This document shows, piece after piece, positions 37,138-41,455 of a DNA stretch of 41,455 nucleotides. Under the pieces are notes generated by a model that did no database searches, was not told the DNA's origin, and worked only from the letters and a program-made list of their open reading frames with translations. The stretch lies in the NCBI GenBank assembly GCA_945861955.1, contig CAMAWJ010000003.1:1-41455 (forward strand), in the 5' to 3' direction. Source of the stretch: Bifidobacterium breve. Lineage in GTDB: Bacteria; Actinomycetota; Thermoleophilia; Gaiellales; F1-60-MAGs149. A program made the position numbers and the translations under genes. Every line of letters starts with the position of its first letter. Within the stretch, counting starts at the first letter, position 1.

Positions 37138-38643
37138 CTATGGACAGCCGGTCGCAGTACCGGCCGTGGCAGCCAAGACGGTCGCTGGACTCAAGGTAGG
37201 GAGCGACGCTGGATCCGTCCCGACAGGTACGACGACTTGCACGGTCGCCGCAGGGAGCGTGTCTGCCACTCGGTTGACGACGAGACAGGGCGCCGATGGA
37301 AGCATGTCGAGTGCCAGCAGCGTCCCCAATGGCGCAGTCGCTTTCGGTGCGGTCACTGTCTTCCATGGCACGAACTCGCCCTTCTTGGAGTAGCCGAACC
37401 GATCCTGGTACTTGCGGTAGCGCACTCCTACCCCAGCCGACCAGGTGCCGTTTGGCTTCTTGTAGGTTGGGCGTCCGCGCTTCGTCCGCCAGCCACCATC
37501 GCGCCAGGCCGGCGCCCCCTTCGACCAAGTCCCGTCTGCGCGTTGCATGGTCTTCGTACCGGCTGCATTGACCCACCAGCCACCACCGAGCGCCACAATC
37601 GTCTTGCCTTTTCGCGTCACGCCGACCGAGCGTGCCACGACACCGTTCGTGCCGTAGAGGAAATCCTCTTGAAGGTTCTGGTTCTTGAGGCCGGCCACAG
37701 CCGATTTTGCTGCGCTGGCGGTCTGCTCACCCGCTGGTATCAGGTAGGCCAGGTTGAGGTTGCCAAGCGGACCTGGCGCGAGCGCGACTGGCGGCGGACA
37801 GTCGACGCCCTTCGGAACGAGCGTGAGGTCTCCCTTCGCTGGCAGTTTGAGTGTCTTATCGGGCGGGATCAGCACGTCGATGTGTTTACCGATGATCGCA
37901 CCACCTGTGTCATCCGCCGAGAAGCACCCCTTCGACGGCGTGTCCTTGAGCGCCTCGATGTAGATCGTGGTGCCCTTCGGAATCACCGACCGGTCCGTCG
38001 CAATCGAACGCCACGGCGTCACATTCGTACCAATACCAATGCCAAACGTGTCAGGGTAGCCACGGAAGTTGAGATCGTCGGGCTGCCCGAGAGCGACCGC
38101 TGCACGGTTGCAGACAACCGTGTACGCGGCCGGGTTGGTGGGCGGTGGGTTCTGCCAGGTGCCATCATTGTTGGCGAAGGTGGGTCGTTTGTTGTCGGTG
38201 GTCGTCGGAATCGGCACGCCGGCTGCGTCGATTGCCCACCAGACGCAGCCGCCAGGGCGCGAATAGGGCGAACCGTTGGTAAAGCCACTCGCTGCGGTTC
38301 TCGTCTCGGCACCCTCCTTGTTGACCCAGGGGCCAGCCCCGCTGCGCCAGTGCAACAGCACCCCGTCATCCCCGGTGCCCGTGCCTTGCATCGCGATGCC
38401 CCGCGCGGAGTAAAGAAAGTCTTCCCGGTAGGCGACCTTCAACCCGGGCGCGACCATTTTCTTGGCGGTAAACCAACCCTCGGGCGCAAACCAGTAGTAG
38501 GTGATCCAGTATGAGCCGAGTGCTTGAGGACGTGGCGGCATCGTCTGCGCCTCAGTGCTGTGCGTGCCAATCAGCGAGACGCCGCCGGCAAGCAGACACG
38601 CCGCAACCAGCAGTCGACCCGCGATACCGGCGTTCAATTGCAT
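37138..38643 (-). CDS. Secreted 3D (Asp-Asp-Asp) domain protein with internal duplication
   Basis: Signal peptide LLVAACLLAGGVSLIGTHSTEAQ; SIATDRSVIPKGTTIYIEAL...GCFSADDTGGAIIGKHIDVLIP 3D motif; related second half. Confidence 0.8.
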   Translation of the reverse strand: MQLNAGIAGRLLVAACLLAGGVSLIGTHSTEAQTMPPRPQALGSYWITYYWFAPEGWFTAKKMVAPGLKVAYREDFLYSARGIAMQGTGTGDDGVLLHWRSGAGPWVNKEGAETRTAASGFTNGSPYSRPGGCVWWAIDAAGVPIPTTTDNKRPTFANNDGTWQNPPPTNPAAYTVVCNRAAVALGQPDDLNFRGYPDTFGIGIGTNVTPWRSIATDRSVIPKGTTIYIEALKDTPSKGCFSADDTGGAIIGKHIDVLIPPDKTLKLPAKGDLTLVPKGVDCPPPVALAPGPLGNLNLAYLIPAGEQTASAAKSAVAGLKNQNLQEDFLYGTNGVVARSVGVTRKGKTIVALGGGWWVNAAGTKTMQRADGTWSKGAPAWRDGGWRTKRGRPTYKKPNGTWSAGVGVRYRKYQDRFGYSKKGEFVPWKTVTAPKATAPLGTLLALDMLPSAPCLVVNRVADTLPAATVQVVVPVGTDPASLPTLSPATVLAATAGTATGCP

Positions 38644-38752
38644 CGGCTGACGGGTTCGCTTTGGGGCCACGCACCCCTCTTTTTCGATCCTGCGCACATC
38701 CCTCATAGTGCCCTAGGTTCAGGAAGAGGGGCCCTGCCGTCACACTTTCGTT

Positions 38753-39430
38753 GTGACCCTGCTCGCTGCCATCGCCATTGCTCTCGGCTGCATCATCGCG
38801 GCCGAGCCCCGGTTGCTTGGTCGCCGCTGGCCGCCCACCCTGCTGGCTGCGGGTGCTGGCATCGGGATTGCCTACGTGGTCATCCATCTGCTGCCCGAGA
38901 TTGCGATCGGCGCCGAGATTGTCCAGCGCTCCACCGAAGGCCGGCTCCCCTACGCCGAGCTGCACGCCTATCTGTTGGTTCTGATTGGCATCCTCGGCAC
39001 CTTGTTTCTGCGTGGGCTCCAGAGCGGCCTCCACGGCATGACGCCTCATCCGCGGGTGCGGATTATTCAACCCGCACTCTCGGCGCTGATCGTTGGCTAC
39101 CTCCTCGCGGTGCGCGACGATACCGAGGTCGGCTCGATCCTGCTCTTCACACTCGCCATCGGCCTCCATATCGCGCTCAATGCGCACGGCCTAGCGGTCA
39201 AGCTCAACTCGCCGCAGGGCGGGCTCGTGCTGGCCGGTGCGATCGCGGTTGGATATGCCCTTGGTGTCGGCTGGGAGGCGCCAGAAGTAGTCGTGGCTGG
39301 GCTTGTCGCACTGCTCGCCGGTGGTGTCATGACCCGCACGATCCACGAGGTGCTCGATGAGGAAAGCCACCTCGTCGCGCTGACCGTGGGTGCCACACTC
39401 GAGGCAGCACTGCTGCTCGGTGTGACCTAA
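38753..39430 (+). CDS. Integral membrane protein, possibly ZIP-like
   Basis: 225 aa, about seven hydrophobic segments, AYVVIHLLPEIAIG and LHIALNAHGLAVKL; GTG start. Confidence 0.65.
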   Translation: MTLLAAIAIALGCIIAAEPRLLGRRWPPTLLAAGAGIGIAYVVIHLLPEIAIGAEIVQRSTEGRLPYAELHAYLLVLIGILGTLFLRGLQSGLHGMTPHPRVRIIQPALSALIVGYLLAVRDDTEVGSILLFTLAIGLHIALNAHGLAVKLNSPQGGLVLAGAIAVGYALGVGWEAPEVVVAGLVALLAGGVMTRTIHEVLDEESHLVALTVGATLEAALLLGVT

Positions 39431-40692
39431 CGGACGAGCAGCATTGCTTCCTGGAGCGTCGCGAAAGGAGCGGCCACAGGCGGCACGCCGCTGCACTGCG
39501 GCGTCGGAGTGGCTCCATCGAAGAGTGCTCGCAGCCACGGGACGATCGTTGGTGCAGCCGTCGTGCCGGCGGCAACATGACCAACCCCACCCAGCCACAG
39601 CATCGTCAGGTTCGACCCGGCCGCACACCACGTCTCTTGAAGTGCGGCATTCGACTCGGGCGGAATCACCGTGTCGGCAGTGCCCTGAGCAATCAGGAGC
39701 GGGAGCGTCGCCGGCAGCGGCTTCGGTGTCTGTTCGGCGGCAGCCTTGGCGATGCGTGGTTCGTTGATGGGGTTGCCATTGAAGTACGGAATCCCAACGG
39801 CGGCGGCGGCGACGCCGAGCAGCAACGGCACTGGCACGCCCTCACCGAGACAGGCATCGGCTACCTCTGCCGTCCAGCGCTGGCCCTCGCTGGTAATCGC
39901 TGCGTCGATGTCGAGAGATGGGTAATTGGCTGTCCAAGACTGAGCAACTTCGGCACCTACTCCCCAACCAACGCCCGTGTTCCATTGCTTGCTGATGATC
40001 ATCGGGAGATCGGCAGCTGGGGCGGCAGCAGCAACGCCAAGCAGCGTACGTTCCGGCATTTCCTGGGCGGCAAGTTGGCCCGTCCAGAGCGCTGAATGCC
40101 CGCCCTGGGAGTGCCCGAAGACAACCCATTCCTGACTCGGGTCGGCTCCAGGAACCTGCTCGAGTGCCCGCACAGAGTTGACGATGTCAAGCGACTCGGC
40201 CTGGCCGATCAAGAACAGGTTGGGTCCGACCGTCCCAATGCCGGCGTAGTCCGTGGCCACGACGACGAAACCAGAGGCAATTGCCTGCGCGTACCACGCA
40301 TTGGGCCCAATCGGGTCGGTCCGACGCGAGGGCGCACAGCCTCGTCCCTGCCCGATCGTGCCGTGCGCATAGGCAAGCACAGGGCGACCCGCTACCGGGG
40401 CGGGAGCGATCGGTACGAAGACCATGGCTCCGGAGACCGTGGCGGTACCGTCTGGTCGCTCGGTGCGGTAGAGGACACGGAACGAGGACGCACCCACGAC
40501 GGGCGCCGTTGCGAGCGTTTCGACGCGGAAGACGGTGCCCGGCTTAGCCGCGTCGACTCCAGCGGGCGTGGCGTAGAAGGCGTCGAGAGCATTCTGCTGA
40601 CGAGAGTCCGCGACACGATGGGCGAGCGTGGACAAGCCGATTGCCAGCGCGATAACACCGATCGCGACGAGGATGATCTTTTTGAGCGACAC
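39427..40692 (-). CDS. Secretory lipase-like alpha/beta hydrolase
   Basis: N-terminal signal/TM, VLAYAHGTIGQGRGCAPSR, WVVFGHSQGGHSALWTGQLAAQ (GHSQGG), PLLIAQGTADTVIPPESN. Confidence 0.88.
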   Translation of the reverse strand: MSLKKIILVAIGVIALAIGLSTLAHRVADSRQQNALDAFYATPAGVDAAKPGTVFRVETLATAPVVGASSFRVLYRTERPDGTATVSGAMVFVPIAPAPVAGRPVLAYAHGTIGQGRGCAPSRRTDPIGPNAWYAQAIASGFVVVATDYAGIGTVGPNLFLIGQAESLDIVNSVRALEQVPGADPSQEWVVFGHSQGGHSALWTGQLAAQEMPERTLLGVAAAAPAADLPMIISKQWNTGVGWGVGAEVAQSWTANYPSLDIDAAITSEGQRWTAEVADACLGEGVPVPLLLGVAAAAVGIPYFNGNPINEPRIAKAAAEQTPKPLPATLPLLIAQGTADTVIPPESNAALQETWCAAGSNLTMLWLGGVGHVAAGTTAAPTIVPWLRALFDGATPTPQCSGVPPVAAPFATLQEAMLLVR

Positions 40693-40775
40693 ACAACGAG
40701 AGTATCAGCGCCTTCACCATCTCCGCGGCTCCTGCCCGGAACCTGATCACGACGAGATGTGGAACGATCCGTCCT

Positions 40776-41288
40776 GTGAAGCACACTCCGAAGACCCAGC
40801 CTGTCGCGTACATCGAGATCCCGAAAGGGAGCCGCAACAAGTATGAGTTCGACGAGACATACGGCACCGTCGTCTTGGATCGCACGCTGCGCGGCAGCAC
40901 GCACTACCCGACGGATTACGGTTTTTTGCTCGATACGTTGGGCGAGGACGGCGATCCACTCGACGTCCTCGTACTCCTCACCGAGCCGACCTTTCCTGGC
41001 TGTCTGATCCCCTGCGACCCGATCGGCGTGCTGCATATGATCGACGAGGCGGGCGACGATCCAAAACTGCTGATGATCCCGCATGACGATCCGTCGTGGT
41101 CGCACAAAGAGCATGTCGAGGACATCAACCCGGCATTGCTCGAAGAGATCGCGCACTTCTTCTCGGTCTACAAAGACCTCGAGGAGAACAAGAAGGTCGC
41201 GATCGATGGCTGGGAAGACCGCGATGCCGCCGAGGCAATCATCATCGCCGGCCGAGCCCGCTTCGCAGCCGCGCATCCCGAGAACTAG
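40776..41288 (+). CDS. ppa: Inorganic pyrophosphatase (family I)
   Basis: YIEIPKGSRNKYEFDETYGTVVLDRTL, YPTDYGFLLDTLGEDGDPLDVLVL; GTG start. Confidence 0.97.
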   Translation: MKHTPKTQPVAYIEIPKGSRNKYEFDETYGTVVLDRTLRGSTHYPTDYGFLLDTLGEDGDPLDVLVLLTEPTFPGCLIPCDPIGVLHMIDEAGDDPKLLMIPHDDPSWSHKEHVEDINPALLEEIAHFFSVYKDLEENKKVAIDGWEDRDAAEAIIIAGRARFAAAHPEN

Positions 41289-41339
41289 CCACCTCGTCGG
41301 CCCGCGTCGCGCCTTAGCGGCGGCTTGTTAGCTCACAGA

Positions 41340-41369
41340 GGACATGACACGTGCGCACGTGTCATGTCC
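41340..41369. terminator. 30-bp perfect palindrome between convergent ppa and MFS genes
   Basis: GGACATGACACGTGC|GCACGTGTCATGTCC, 15-bp arms, no spacer. Confidence 0.8.
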
Positions 41370-41374
41370 GCCAG

Positions 41375-41455
41375 CTACGCAGGCTGCTCGTCGAGCCCTT
41401 CCATCGACTCAAGCTCGGCACCCTTCGTCTCTTTGACGAAGCGCCAGACGTAGAA
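41375..41455 (-). CDS. MFS sugar-porter-type transporter, C-terminal end only (partial)
   Basis: Reverse-strand FYVWRFVKETKGAELESMEGLDEQPA*, matching the VPETKG-x-x-LEE ending of sugar porters. Confidence 0.7.
   Translation of the reverse strand, partial: FYVWRFVKETKGAELESMEGLDEQPA

Noticed and set aside
37237-38514. 425-aa plus-strand ORF
   Set aside because: Antisense to the 3D-domain gene, which has a signal peptide and conserved motifs.
40392-41276. 294-aa minus-strand ORF spanning ppa
   Set aside because: Antisense to ppa and part of the lipase promoter region; no motifs.

Overview
High-GC bacterial chromosomal window, probably actinobacterial (Thermoleophilia/Solirubrobacterales-like by inference from gene content; not verifiable here). 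It is densely coding with many 4-nt start/stop overlaps. Left part: a partial ABC-2 transporter pair, then a Tat-exported DyP-type peroxidase. Next is a long minus-strand block: coxM-coxS-like subunits, nnrD/E, CBS protein, alr, CCA/poly(A) polymerase family, rhodanese, mreC, mreD, PBP2, rodA, an N-terminally truncated TIGR03960-type radical-SAM gene, DUF2344/TIGR03936, RNase E/G, rplU, rpmA, obg, nadD, rsfS, tRNA-Ala(GGC). Then a plus-strand block: zwf-opcA-glk-cupin-fbaB, DsbA-like, xseA-xseB, ABC pair, sulfite-oxidase-like enzyme. The right end is accessory/envelope: ribokinase, isochorismatase-like hydrolase, secreted clan-A glycoside hydrolase, an MBOAT / tiny TM peptide / SGNH cassette, a duplicated 3D-domain secreted protein, secretory lipase, ppa, and a partial MFS porter. 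Best lead: an unannotated 53-aa single-TM ORF (35817..35978) with a good Shine-Dalgarno and a C-terminal ...PIYARY, lying between an MBOAT acyltransferase and an SGNH/DltD-like protein. This arrangement resembles DltB-DltX-DltD and suggests a tyrosine-relay polymer-acylation system next to a secreted glycosidase. Other leads: truncated radical-SAM gene at a conserved locus, orphan CoxM/CoxS beside a REP-like inverted pair, XseA with altered GHExD motif, a degenerate duplicated 3D domain, and families of long palindromes.
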